Source: CAVPLU01 sp964601325 (GTDB taxonomy: Archaea > Thermoproteota > Bathyarchaeia > 40CM-2-53-6). Taken from it: a stretch of 64,000 bases of DNA. How positions within the stretch are numbered: position 1 is the stretch's first letter; each line of letters opens with the position of its first letter. Under the pieces are notes generated by a model that saw only the letters and a program-made list of their open reading frames with translations, did not search any database and was not told the origin of the DNA. A program made the translations under genes and the position numbers. Positions 18,174-26,906 of this stretch are shown piece by piece. Location of the stretch: positions 1 through 64,000 of the forward strand of contig CAZRNA010000001.1 in assembly GCA_964601325.1 (NCBI GenBank). The letters run 5' to 3'.

Positions 18174-20776
18174 TAGGCTCTTTCGCCGTATGTTTCTAGG
18201 AATCCCCGACATTCTTCAATAGATTCCTTGGTTATCGAAGGCTTGATTCCCTTGACGGCGTTCTGAAGGTCTCGCGTTGTGATCTTCTCGTGTTCTATCC
18301 CCTTTACCGTATCGCGTACTGCTGTCATCTTGGCTTCTCTGACGATCGCTGCTATGTCTGCGCCGCTGTAGCCCTCCGTTGACCTTACTAAGACGTCATA
18401 GTCGAGGTCGGCCATTGGAGATTCACGCAGTTCAATCTGGAATATTGCCCTTCTTGCCTCATGGTCGGGCGGGGGAACGTACACTATCTTGTCAAATCGC
18501 CCAGGTCGCAGCAAAGCTGCATCGACCCAATGCGGTTTGTTTGTTGCTGAGAGCACCATCACATTTCGCAGATCTTTGATCCCGTCCATCTCAATCAGCA
18601 GTTGTGAGATAGGCTTGACTGCTTGTGTACCTGCTTCCCGTGAAGAGGCAAGACTCTCTATCTCGTCTATGAAAACTATCGCGGGAGTGTTTTCTCGAGC
18701 TCTATAGAAGAGCTCTTTTATCGCTGCGGCTATTTCTCCCGCCGACTTGTGAGAAAGTTCCCCTCCACTTGTAGTCAGAAAAGTGGCCTCTAATGAACCC
18801 GCGGCTGCTTTCGCAATCAGCGTTTTCCCACATCCTGGGGGTCCGAAGAGAAGCAGGCCCTTCGTGGACTGAAGACCATATTTCTTCATGAGTTCAGGGC
18901 GTTTGAGTGGCAGCTCTATCGTCTCCATGATAATCCGCTTGACGTTGTCCAATCCTGCGATGTCTGCGAAGGTCACTCGAGGCTTCAGTTCCTCTTCTTT
19001 TCTTGACGTTCTTCTTTCGAAGTCTAGCCTCAACTTCTCGTAGTCTTCGAGCATTTGGATCGTGATGCTGGGCTTGTAGGTGCGAATGGTCTGTGCGAGT
19101 TCACTCATTCCGATCGGTACGACTTCTCCTCCTTTCATTGCTCTCTTGGCGACGTCAACTGCAGTCATCTGCACAGCATTTCGAATGTCGGCACCAGAGA
19201 ATCTCTCGGATAGGGCAGCCAACTTGTCGTAGTCCACATCTGCCGCCATCGGTTTGTCTTTGCAGTGTACTTGGAAGATCGCTTTCCTAGCTTCTTTGTC
19301 TGGCGGCGCAATGTAGATCACTCTATCGAAACGTCCGGGCCTTAGAATGGCCTCGTCTAGAAGTTCTGGCTTGTTTGTGGCGCCCACGACCAAGAGCATT
19401 GCCTTCTCCTTCTCCAAGCCGTCCATTTCAGAGAGCATCAAGCTCAGCAGGCGGGGCGTAATATCGTCTGAACCATACAGGTCTCTCTTCTTGGCTATTG
19501 AATCGATCTCGTCAAAGAATAGGACCGATGGCGCGGTGGATCGCGCGAGTTTGAATACCTCCGTGACTCGCTTCTCGCTTTCCCCGTACCACTTCGAGAC
19601 GATGTCAGAAGTCTTCACATAATAGAAATTCGACTTCAGAGTCTGTGCGAGGGCTTTCATCAGAAGGGTCTTTCCACAACCTGGAGGGCCAAAGAGGAGA
19701 ATTCCTCTAGGGGGTTCCGCTCCGTACGTTCTTGCAACATCAGATTTCTGTAGTGGCATCAGCACGGAGTCGTGGATCTCCTGCTTGAGCTGGCTGTAGC
19801 CTCCTATCTGGTCCCAGGCCAATTCCGGCTTGGCCTCTCTCTTCTCGAGTACGGGTTGAGCCACGGTCGTTGTTTGCGCCGCCCTAGCCTTCTGAAGAGC
19901 TGTCATCCTCGAGAGGTCCGTTCTTGCGAGTTGAAGAGAGAAAGTCACGAAGAGACCAAACGCTAATCCAAACATCATCTCGAACCCAAAATTCGATACA
20001 AAGATTGAAGATCCATAGGTGTAGGCAGCGGCCAATGGCAAGAAGCCTAACGCAGTCGCCACCGTCCACGGGTAAGCTCGTGTCCACTTCTTGGCGACCA
20101 TCCCTGTAACGTATCCCGCTAGGCCCCAGCAGGCCGTCTCGATGTAGAACGTCACATCGTCTATGAGATTCCTGAGCAACGTGGCTTGAAGTTGCCCGTA
20201 TGCCGCCGGACTAGGACTTCGTGAATCATAGATGAATGATAGAGGAAGCCATGGATCCGGCAGTGGCTGAGGTGGCTGAACAGTAGGGACGTAGGGCACC
20301 ACCAACAGTGCAAAGTTCGTTGTTCCCTTCATCCAGCCTAGCAAGAAGAGAGAAACCGCTAGACTCACTCCAGCCAATGCTCCATCCTTCGATCCAATGA
20401 CCAAGCCACAAACAATCAGGGGCACGAACGCGATGATTGAGAGCGGGGAAAGAGCCAACGCCCATGCCAAGACCACCAGAGAGAGCGAGGGCCAAGTTCT
20501 ATTCAACGCAAGCACGAGAAGGCATAGGGAGGCATAGACTAGTCCGAAGAACGTATTCTGGTAGTAGGCCGGGAGGATCGACAAAAACAGTCCCGTCGCA
20601 AGCGCGGCCATTGGATACTTCAAAGAAAGGATGAAAATGCCGATAACGAGAATGGCGACGATGAATAACGGGAAATACGGGAAAAGAAGCAAGACATAGA
20701 GGGACAGACAGACTGCAACCAGGCCACGAAAACTCCTGATCAGAATCGGAGAGCCAAGGAGGTCCATTCTCGTCAA
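18173..20776 (-). CDS. Multi-pass membrane protein with two Cdc48-like AAA+ domains
   Basis: 867 residues. Residues 1-285 form eight to ten membrane helices, with one longer Pro-rich loop around 160-200; no Cdc48 N domain is present. AAA 1: Walker A 363-370 (GPPGCGKT), pore loop 395-398 (KWYG), Walker B 419-425, Arg-finger position R442. AAA 2: Walker A 645-652, Walker B 701-707. In AAA 2 the pore-loop region reads LSHKSAGE (674-681) without aromatic residues, and the Arg-finger position is K721. Both modules have the RPGRFD block. No protease domain follows. It resembles an unfoldase permanently tied to the membrane, perhaps for extracting membrane proteins (inference). Confidence 0.9.
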   Translation of the reverse strand: MTRMDLLGSPILIRSFRGLVAVCLSLYVLLLFPYFPLFIVAILVIGIFILSLKYPMAALATGLFLSILPAYYQNTFFGLVYASLCLLVLALNRTWPSLSLVVLAWALALSPLSIIAFVPLIVCGLVIGSKDGALAGVSLAVSLFLLGWMKGTTNFALLVVPYVPTVQPPQPLPDPWLPLSFIYDSRSPSPAAYGQLQATLLRNLIDDVTFYIETACWGLAGYVTGMVAKKWTRAYPWTVATALGFLPLAAAYTYGSSIFVSNFGFEMMFGLAFGLFVTFSLQLARTDLSRMTALQKARAAQTTTVAQPVLEKREAKPELAWDQIGGYSQLKQEIHDSVLMPLQKSDVARTYGAEPPRGILLFGPPGCGKTLLMKALAQTLKSNFYYVKTSDIVSKWYGESEKRVTEVFKLARSTAPSVLFFDEIDSIAKKRDLYGSDDITPRLLSLMLSEMDGLEKEKAMLLVVGATNKPELLDEAILRPGRFDRVIYIAPPDKEARKAIFQVHCKDKPMAADVDYDKLAALSERFSGADIRNAVQMTAVDVAKRAMKGGEVVPIGMSELAQTIRTYKPSITIQMLEDYEKLRLDFERRTSRKEEELKPRVTFADIAGLDNVKRIIMETIELPLKRPELMKKYGLQSTKGLLLFGPPGCGKTLIAKAAAGSLEATFLTTSGGELSHKSAGEIAAAIKELFYRARENTPAIVFIDEIESLASSREAGTQAVKPISQLLIEMDGIKDLRNVMVLSATNKPHWVDAALLRPGRFDKIVYVPPPDHEARRAIFQIELRESPMADLDYDVLVRSTEGYSGADIAAIVREAKMTAVRDTVKGIEHEKITTRDLQNAVKGIKPSITKESIEECRGFLETYGERA

Positions 20777-21025
20777 GACCAGACTGCAGTAGGACGATCA
20801 GACGCCCTGTGCCTTTAAGGCTTGGTGATTGACCTATCGTCGGAGCTCTGCTGATCAGGGCAGAAGTGCGCACACAAGAGCAAGGCATACAACGGTATCA
20901 AGATAGCAAGCGGAGTATGGAAGATGTTCATCAACAACTCAGAGCTGAAGACTTGGCCAAGATCTGGCATGACGCCAAAAGCTTGATCTGTTCATGACTC
21001 AGGACTTCCTGACTGGGAGATCGGG

Positions 21026-22360
21026 ATGAAGAGGACTCAGGTCAAAGTACTCGCTCTCTTCGTCATCCTCTGTTCCCTCACTCTGTTAGGTCAGATGCCA
21101 CGCGAAACACTTGCTCAAACAGGAGAGATTGAGGTTGATAACCTTCGAGGTGTGCAGTACCAAACCTCCGAGGACGTGTTCTCCAATGCAGCGGTGAACG
21201 GCACATTCTATTGGTGGGTTCCGGTGAAGAACCAGGAGAGCGGCACCCTGAACGGCGCCACTGTCGAAGTCGTGACCCGATTACCTTCTACATGGTTTGA
21301 ATATTTCGGGCCAGATCCCAACTCAACTCTTCAGAAGGGAGACGATTATCTCTACACATGGAAGATGGGGTCGATAGCTCCTCGTGGCGAGCAGGGGATT
21401 TCGCTTGGAAGCAAGTCCGTAGAGAAATTCGCACCCGGATTCGACTCTCGAAGAGTTTTGATTCCTGGCATAATCGAGTCCCAGATTTCGAACCAGACAG
21501 TTGTTGTGTCGGTCACACCGCGTGAGAGTCTGCAGCGAATCGAGGCTGAAGTATATCTTGAGCAAGGCACTGGTGTTTCGGCGGCTTTCATTCTCTCCAC
21601 CGCGCTCCCCAAAGTTGACTGGACTTGGGATGATGGAAGAGGGTTAGGTTGGGGGCTCGATAATCCCAAACCTAATCATGAATACACGTTCAGAGTCATG
21701 CTTCAGCTGAAGAACCCAACCTACCCGAACAAGATGTTCTACAAGCCCAGGGTTACGGTACGTTCGATAGAAGGGAGAGAGCAGACGAGATCTAGAGGCT
21801 CATCTCTCGTGGCCAAGGATGAGGTTCTAGGTACAATCACGTACTCTCTGCCTGGTAATCATGAATGGTTCTACTACCATGATCACAGGAAGGAGGTTGT
21901 GCATCGGTACTCATTAGGGGTGCCGTTCGTTGCGTTGATGATTGATAGTCCGACAGCTTTGTCGGTGGTGAAAGGGGTTATGAACATCTCAGCCTCAGCT
22001 GTCTCTTCGAGTGGAACGGTACTGGCCATGCAGTGTCGAATTGATGGAGGAGAATGGATGCCCTTGAACCCCGGTAACGAGACTCAGAAGGAGTATGGAT
22101 ATGGGGCTCTGGGTGCAAAGTCAGCCTATGTCGGCTCGATCGACTGGGATACCACTCCCTTGCCGGACGGCCCCCATGAAATCACTATTAGAGCAGAAGA
22201 CTCAAACGGCATAGCCGACAACAAGACCATCACCGTCATAGTCGACAACTCTGGGCCAAGGTTCGTCGGGTACTCGCAGATCATCAACTTCGTCTATGTC
22301 GTCGCAATAGTCATCGGAATTGTCGGGTTAGTATGGATAGTGGACAGAAAACGTCGATAG
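21026..22360 (+). CDS. Secreted, membrane-anchored surface protein with Ig-like domain
   Basis: 444 residues. Signal peptide at 1-30 (MKRTQVKVLALFVILCSL, cleavage near TLAQ), a large beta-rich exterior, then one C-terminal membrane span (about 417-438) and the basic stop-transfer KRR. Residues 300-410 look like an Ig/cadherin-type domain: IDSPTALSVVKGVMNISASA, MQCRIDGGEWMPL, DTTPLPDGPHEITIRAED. Several N-x-S/T sequons fit N-glycosylation. Role unknown, likely cell envelope. GTG/ATG choice is not an issue: ATG 21026 begins the signal peptide. Confidence 0.75.
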   Translation: MKRTQVKVLALFVILCSLTLLGQMPRETLAQTGEIEVDNLRGVQYQTSEDVFSNAAVNGTFYWWVPVKNQESGTLNGATVEVVTRLPSTWFEYFGPDPNSTLQKGDDYLYTWKMGSIAPRGEQGISLGSKSVEKFAPGFDSRRVLIPGIIESQISNQTVVVSVTPRESLQRIEAEVYLEQGTGVSAAFILSTALPKVDWTWDDGRGLGWGLDNPKPNHEYTFRVMLQLKNPTYPNKMFYKPRVTVRSIEGREQTRSRGSSLVAKDEVLGTITYSLPGNHEWFYYHDHRKEVVHRYSLGVPFVALMIDSPTALSVVKGVMNISASAVSSSGTVLAMQCRIDGGEWMPLNPGNETQKEYGYGALGAKSAYVGSIDWDTTPLPDGPHEITIRAEDSNGIADNKTITVIVDNSGPRFVGYSQIINFVYVVAIVIGIVGLVWIVDRKRR

Positions 22361-22539
22361 TTCCAGAGGACGCGTCACGAAGAGATACGTGGCTCTGTCG
22401 AACTACCGATTCATCTGCTATGATTCTCTGAACCAATTATGATGAGCGACCAAAAGTTGCACTCCGTGGTCGAGACGGGTCAAGGGCGTAGACATATCCA
22501 AGAGTGAGACACACATCCCATGGGAGAAGGTGGAGTGTC

Positions 22540-22890
22540 ATGCGTGCGTTGGAATCCATAGACGAGAAATTCGAGCGCAGTGGAGTCACGTTTCATGCCA
22601 GCTTGGTCAAGCTTGAGAATGCTGTCCTCATTCTCTTCTACGAAGGATCTAGTAAGCTTGGGACGGTGGCCTTGGCTATGCCAGGGATCTTAGAGGAGAA
22701 AGTGGGACGATCATCAGTCCTCTTGGGTGGCAAGTACCTAATGGTGAGCAGAGCGCTCGCCGAAAGGGCAGCTGGATCTTTCGGCAAACTAGCACTCGTT
22801 TCAGTGAACACATCCATTGAGGAGCCTGAAGCGCTCAGAATCTACGCGAAACTGCTAGACGACTTGAAGCAGCCCCAGACGGCCGGCTAG
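22540..22890 (+). CDS. Conserved small soluble protein, unknown
   Basis: 116 residues from ATG 22540 (MRALESIDEK), preceded by a GGTGGAGTG purine run; an upstream start at 22504 adds unlikely residues. Alternating strands and helices: FHASLVKLENAVLILFYEG, TVALAMPG, SSVLLGGKYLMVSRALAER, LALVSVNTSIEE. The pattern vaguely recalls small proteasome-assembly-chaperone-type folds, but I cannot support a family. Its TAG stop is shared in a CTAG palindrome with the convergent HD gene. Confidence 0.6.
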   Translation: MRALESIDEKFERSGVTFHASLVKLENAVLILFYEGSSKLGTVALAMPGILEEKVGRSSVLLGGKYLMVSRALAERAAGSFGKLALVSVNTSIEEPEALRIYAKLLDDLKQPQTAG

Positions 22891-24164
22891 TATGAGACGA
22901 GACTCGACAGCGCCGATTCTCCGAGCACGCTTGCCGAGGCTCTTTGAACCTCATCTCTGTACTGTTCATCCGTATAGACTCGAATGATGTTCATATAGGC
23001 CGTCAGCACGTCAACGATTTTCGAGACCTCTGAGATCTTCTGTGGCAGTTTCTCGCCGTTTGGGCCCCGGTAGAAGACCGGGATATCCATAGGTTCCAGT
23101 TCTGCTGCCGAGTGGTATGGTACCGACGGAAGAGACGGCAAGTCTATGCTGACATCTTCGACGGCAACTTTCGCCTTATGCGCAATCTCCTCCTCCATCT
23201 TGACTCGAACCGTGTCCTTCGTGAAGAGACTTGAGAGAAACTCGTCTTTCACGAAGAAAGTCTTCTCGTATGCACACTTGAGCAGCCTACGGCGGTCAAG
23301 GTCATCAACTATCGTTCTGGATTTCGCGCTCCTACGGAGTGCAGCCCACACGACATCGTCGTCGAGTGCAAGATACTCGTCAACAGAGCCAAGCTGGGTG
23401 ATGTCGAGATCGTCCTTTGCATACTCCAGAGCCTTCAGTAGCATTAACTGGGCTGCGCGTGAAGTCTTGTGGAAGTAGATTGTTCTGAACGATTCCAGCC
23501 TCGCCAGTATGAAGCTCTCAAGTGTTGAAAGAGCCGTCACATCCACGGCCAGGTTGCCGTTGAGAACATCCATCGTGTAGATTAGACGGAAAATGTCGAC
23601 ACCACCGTACCCGGCGCCGGTGTGGTACGAGTCTCGAAGCACAAAGTCCATCTTATCGACATCCACTGAGCTCCGAATGATTTGATCAAGATAGGCACGT
23701 TTCGGATCCTCGAATCTTCCAACACATAGTCTGCTGACGAGATTCGGATCCAGCCCTTCGTGTTGGAGCACCTTAGAGAGTTCTGAGTTGAGGATGATGC
23801 TTGTGGACATGTCCTCGTGGGTCTTCCCAACATACTTCTGCAGTAGCGGTTCGAAGAGATGTGAGAATGGTGCGTGACCCACATCATGCAGCAATGCGGC
23901 AACCTTCACGGCCTTCTTCTCACCTTCATCAAGTCTCACAGGGAGATTCTCAGACACGACTCCAGCCAAGTACATTGTTCCCAGCACATGCTCAAAGCGA
24001 GTGTGCGTAGCCGCAGGATACACGTACTCGGCCCCAGAAAGCTGTCTGATTCTTCTCAGCCGCTGAACTGGGCCGGTGTCGAGTATTCTCTTCTCGGTTT
24101 CTGTGAGCCTAATGTAACCATAAATCGGATCTTTGATGAAGCCCCAGAAGCCCTTTTCGCTCAA
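22887..24164 (-). CDS. HD-domain phosphohydrolase (SAMHD1/dGTPase-like)
   Basis: 425 residues. The HD metal site is visible as H in ATHTRFEHVLG (about 50-58), HD in LLHDVGHAPFSH (about 92-103) and a later Asp in the VDKMDFVLRDSYHTG segment (about 165-180). The N-terminal IKDPIYGYIRLTETE is standard for the COG1078 branch, which includes dNTP triphosphohydrolases. Plausible role is dNTP pool control; thymidylate kinase is encoded divergently 120 bases away. Nucleotide specificity is unknown. Confidence 0.88.
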   Translation of the reverse strand: MSEKGFWGFIKDPIYGYIRLTETEKRILDTGPVQRLRRIRQLSGAEYVYPAATHTRFEHVLGTMYLAGVVSENLPVRLDEGEKKAVKVAALLHDVGHAPFSHLFEPLLQKYVGKTHEDMSTSIILNSELSKVLQHEGLDPNLVSRLCVGRFEDPKRAYLDQIIRSSVDVDKMDFVLRDSYHTGAGYGGVDIFRLIYTMDVLNGNLAVDVTALSTLESFILARLESFRTIYFHKTSRAAQLMLLKALEYAKDDLDITQLGSVDEYLALDDDVVWAALRRSAKSRTIVDDLDRRRLLKCAYEKTFFVKDEFLSSLFTKDTVRVKMEEEIAHKAKVAVEDVSIDLPSLPSVPYHSAAELEPMDIPVFYRGPNGEKLPQKISEVSKIVDVLTAYMNIIRVYTDEQYRDEVQRASASVLGESALSSLVSY

Positions 24165-24287
24165 AGTTGCTCCGTCTCACAGAATACGTATGCCATTCTC
24201 TGCTCTGCTTGTCCTTAAAAGGCAAGAAGCTGCCATGTGGATACTTGAGAGAGTGGAAGCCCGACCGACACCATTTTCTATACGACC

Positions 24288-24932
24288 TTGGCGGAGACCT
24301 CAAAACGACAGGAGCGGCAGGTTGTGAATAGACCCCACAAAGGGGCATTCATAGTTCTCGAGGGTGGCGATGGTTCTGGAAAGACCACTCAGGCAAGATC
24401 GCTCCAATCTGCGCTGAGACACGGGGGTTACAAGGTCCACTCGACAGCTGAGCCAAGCCTAAGCACAGTAGGCAGACTGATTCGGCGAAGGATACTCCAT
24501 GGGAAGAAGACTTCGCCGGAGGTCGAGGCCCTTCTATTCGCCGCTGACCGATTCCTGCACCTAGAGTCCGAGATATTCCCTGCGCTCGCTGACGGAAAGA
24601 TTGTCGTGTGTGACCGCTACATGTATGCCTCCTTCGCCTATCAAGGCGCCCAAGGTGTAAACGCAGATTGGCTTCGCGAGATCAACCGGTTCGCCGTGAA
24701 ACCAGACCTCGTACTCTACTTGGACGTTCCCGCTGAGACTGGTATGAGCAGGATAAGGAGAAAGAAGAGCATCTTGGAGAAGCTGGAACTTCAACGGCGT
24801 GTGAGAGACGAGTACCTGAGACTGGTTCGAGCGGGAGAACTCACGCTCGTTGATTCAACCCAACCGATCACGAAAGTAAGTGAGAATATCCTAGACTTGG
24901 TCGCACAGAAGATACGAGAACTGGAAATCTAG
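24288..24932 (+). CDS. tmk: Thymidylate kinase
   Basis: P-loop kinase converting dTMP to dTDP. From TTG 24288 it has 214 residues; a GTG at 24324 gives 202, nearer the family norm. P-loop EGGDGSGKTTQ near residue 28, DRY of VVCDRYMYASFAYQGAQG (about 110), LYLDVPAETGMSRIRRK (about 150) and a LID-like basic region. The stop codon forms a CTAG shared with the convergent acetamidase gene. Confidence 0.92.
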   Translation: MAETSKRQERQVVNRPHKGAFIVLEGGDGSGKTTQARSLQSALRHGGYKVHSTAEPSLSTVGRLIRRRILHGKKTSPEVEALLFAADRFLHLESEIFPALADGKIVVCDRYMYASFAYQGAQGVNADWLREINRFAVKPDLVLYLDVPAETGMSRIRRKKSILEKLELQRRVRDEYLRLVRAGELTLVDSTQPITKVSENILDLVAQKIRELEI

Positions 24933-25846
24933 AGGTACTTCTTCGGGAATTTCGCAATGATCGTCCAAACGTTTCCAAGGTTAGCCTTCGCGATCTGGGT
25001 GCAGAGCTGATACGCGTCCCACCGATCATAACCGTACTCGCTCTCAAGCCACCGGATCAACTCTACAAAAGCAATTCTCACCGCCTCGTCTAGTGGCATG
25101 CCGGTGCCAGAGCACGCGACGGCAGCGATGAATTCTCCGGACTCGATTCGAGGCCAACCTATCTGCTTCTTCTTGATCACCTCGACAGTTGCCTCAACTT
25201 CAGCAGGCATCTCTATTGCCGTTCCACATAGTTCCGCGTCGCCTTGAGTTGCATGAACATCGCCGATGTAGAGGTAGGCGCCGCTGATGTTGACCGGCAA
25301 GTAGAGCGTGTTTCCACATGCGATGTCCGGCACGTCCATGTTTCCTCCATGAGGACCAGGCTTCTCGCTCGAGATCGATTCGATCTCGGGAGCAGTCCCG
25401 ATCGTACCAATCATTGGACTATATGGAAGCGTGTGCTTATCATCAAAGACCACCTTGCCGTCGCGTATCGGGCAGACGCGTGTTCCGTGCGGAGGATTCA
25501 CTCCGAGGAAATCTTGGTATGCGTACTTTGCTTGGTCGCACAGGTACCACCACCAAGACGGGATACGTGTCGCACCCTGACCTATTCTCGGGCGAATATC
25601 TTTGATCTTCACTGCGAGCGTGTCGCCCTTCTCGGCGCCGTCAACATAGATCGGTCCGACTACGGGGTTCGAGAAAGGCATGGCCTTTGTGTCCCGTCTA
25701 TCTTGTGGACTCCTGATCTGGCCTGAGAAGGCATCCTCGGTCTCGACAAGAACGGTCTCTCCTGATCCTATTCGAAGAGTAGGTTCGTAGAATGGCCCTA
25801 GCGAGTACCGTAGTACCTTCTGATCAGCCAGGGTCAATCGCTTCAT
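24929..25846 (-). CDS. Acetamidase/formamidase family hydrolase (copy 2)
   Basis: 305 residues, same family as the 11876 gene but clearly divergent. Shared blocks: NPVVGPIYVDGAEKGDTLAV, GTIGTAP, PGPHGGNMDVPDI, LYLPVNISGAYLYIGDVHATQG and a C-terminal AYQLCTQIAKANLGN. It carries an extra segment around residues 95-120 (RIPSWWWYLCDQ) absent from copy 1, suggesting a different substrate pocket. The start codon directly follows the stop of the GGPP synthase gene, so they form one operon. Confidence 0.85.
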   Translation of the reverse strand: MKRLTLADQKVLRYSLGPFYEPTLRIGSGETVLVETEDAFSGQIRSPQDRRDTKAMPFSNPVVGPIYVDGAEKGDTLAVKIKDIRPRIGQGATRIPSWWWYLCDQAKYAYQDFLGVNPPHGTRVCPIRDGKVVFDDKHTLPYSPMIGTIGTAPEIESISSEKPGPHGGNMDVPDIACGNTLYLPVNISGAYLYIGDVHATQGDAELCGTAIEMPAEVEATVEVIKKKQIGWPRIESGEFIAAVACSGTGMPLDEAVRIAFVELIRWLESEYGYDRWDAYQLCTQIAKANLGNVWTIIAKFPKKYL

Positions 25847-26836
25847 CTAAGTTTCCCTTCGAACCATGAATCGAGCAAGGCCCTCAATGGTATCTCTAGC
25901 GCTCGATTTCGGGAGTCTCTTGAGGGCGCTCAACCCGTCTTCGATGTATCTATCTGCTAGGCTCTTCGCGTGATCTAAGCATCCGTATTTCCTGTACAGG
26001 TCAATTGCTTCACCGATCTCTTCTTGTGAAATCGTCGACTTTCCGAGCACTTTCATGAACCGTTCCCTGTCTTCTGCCGAGGCGGATTTGACAAGGTGTG
26101 CGGCCATGATGGTCCGCTTGCCTTCTCTGATGTCGCCGCCGATCTCCTTCCCGTACTTGTGAACGTCACCAGTGACATTCAATAGATCGTCAACGATCTG
26201 AAAGCCCACGCCTGTGGCTTCGCCGAACTTGGTTGCAGCAGACAGCTGACTCTTTTTTCCGCCTGCTGCGATCACGCCCGCCTCACAGGCCAAAGCAATG
26301 AGCGCGCTTGTCTTGTTCCGGAGCACTTCGATAACGTCCTCTTCAGTGAAGTCCTGTCGGTTATTGAGTTCGAATTCCAGTGCTTGACCTTTGGTAATCT
26401 GGAACGCCCTGTCAGCGAATCGCTGAATGAGCTTGTTCTTGGTCGTCGCGTCAAGTGATCCGCCTGTGGCGGCTTCGAAGACTTTGATCAGCATCGCGTC
26501 GCCGGAGTTGATTGCTGTCGATTGCCCGAACATTATGTGGATGCACGGTTTCCCTCGTCTTAGTTCGCTCTGGTCCTCGATGTCGTCATGAATCAACGTC
26601 ATGTTGTGGAGGATCTCAATTGCGCCTGCGGCTGGAAGGGCTCTTCGTTCTTGACCTCCAACTACTTTGCAGAAGAGAAGTGTGAGGGCTGGCCTGAACC
26701 TCTTTCCTCCACGATCGAGTAGTTCCCACATCGGCTGATGAAGCGTGCCGGGTTGGCCGGCCCGCGGAATGTATTCTTCGATTTGTCGATTCACCATAGT
26801 TGCGTACTTTTCAAGCACAGAATTTAGTTCGCTCAT
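25847..26836 (-). CDS. Geranylgeranyl/polyprenyl diphosphate synthase
   Basis: Trans-prenyltransferase building the isoprenoid chains of archaeal lipids from DMAPP/IPP. From ATG 26836 it is 329 residues; an ATG at 26872 is an alternative. First aspartate-rich motif LIHDDIEDQSELRRGKP (DDxxD-type), GGKRFRPALTLL before it, and the second GFQIVDDLLNVTGD (DDxxD). Chain length is set by residues just before the first motif; TLIHDD with small residues before it suits C20 but is not proof. Sits directly upstream of the second acetamidase. Confidence 0.92.
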   Translation of the reverse strand: MSELNSVLEKYATMVNRQIEEYIPRAGQPGTLHQPMWELLDRGGKRFRPALTLLFCKVVGGQERRALPAAGAIEILHNMTLIHDDIEDQSELRRGKPCIHIMFGQSTAINSGDAMLIKVFEAATGGSLDATTKNKLIQRFADRAFQITKGQALEFELNNRQDFTEEDVIEVLRNKTSALIALACEAGVIAAGGKKSQLSAATKFGEATGVGFQIVDDLLNVTGDVHKYGKEIGGDIREGKRTIMAAHLVKSASAEDRERFMKVLGKSTISQEEIGEAIDLYRKYGCLDHAKSLADRYIEDGLSALKRLPKSSARDTIEGLARFMVRRET

Positions 26837-26906
26837 GGGTAACTGACGCTCTTGAGGCATTAGTGTTGTCAAAGACCATATGTCTTTGCTGGGGCTCGAT
26901 CTGTGG

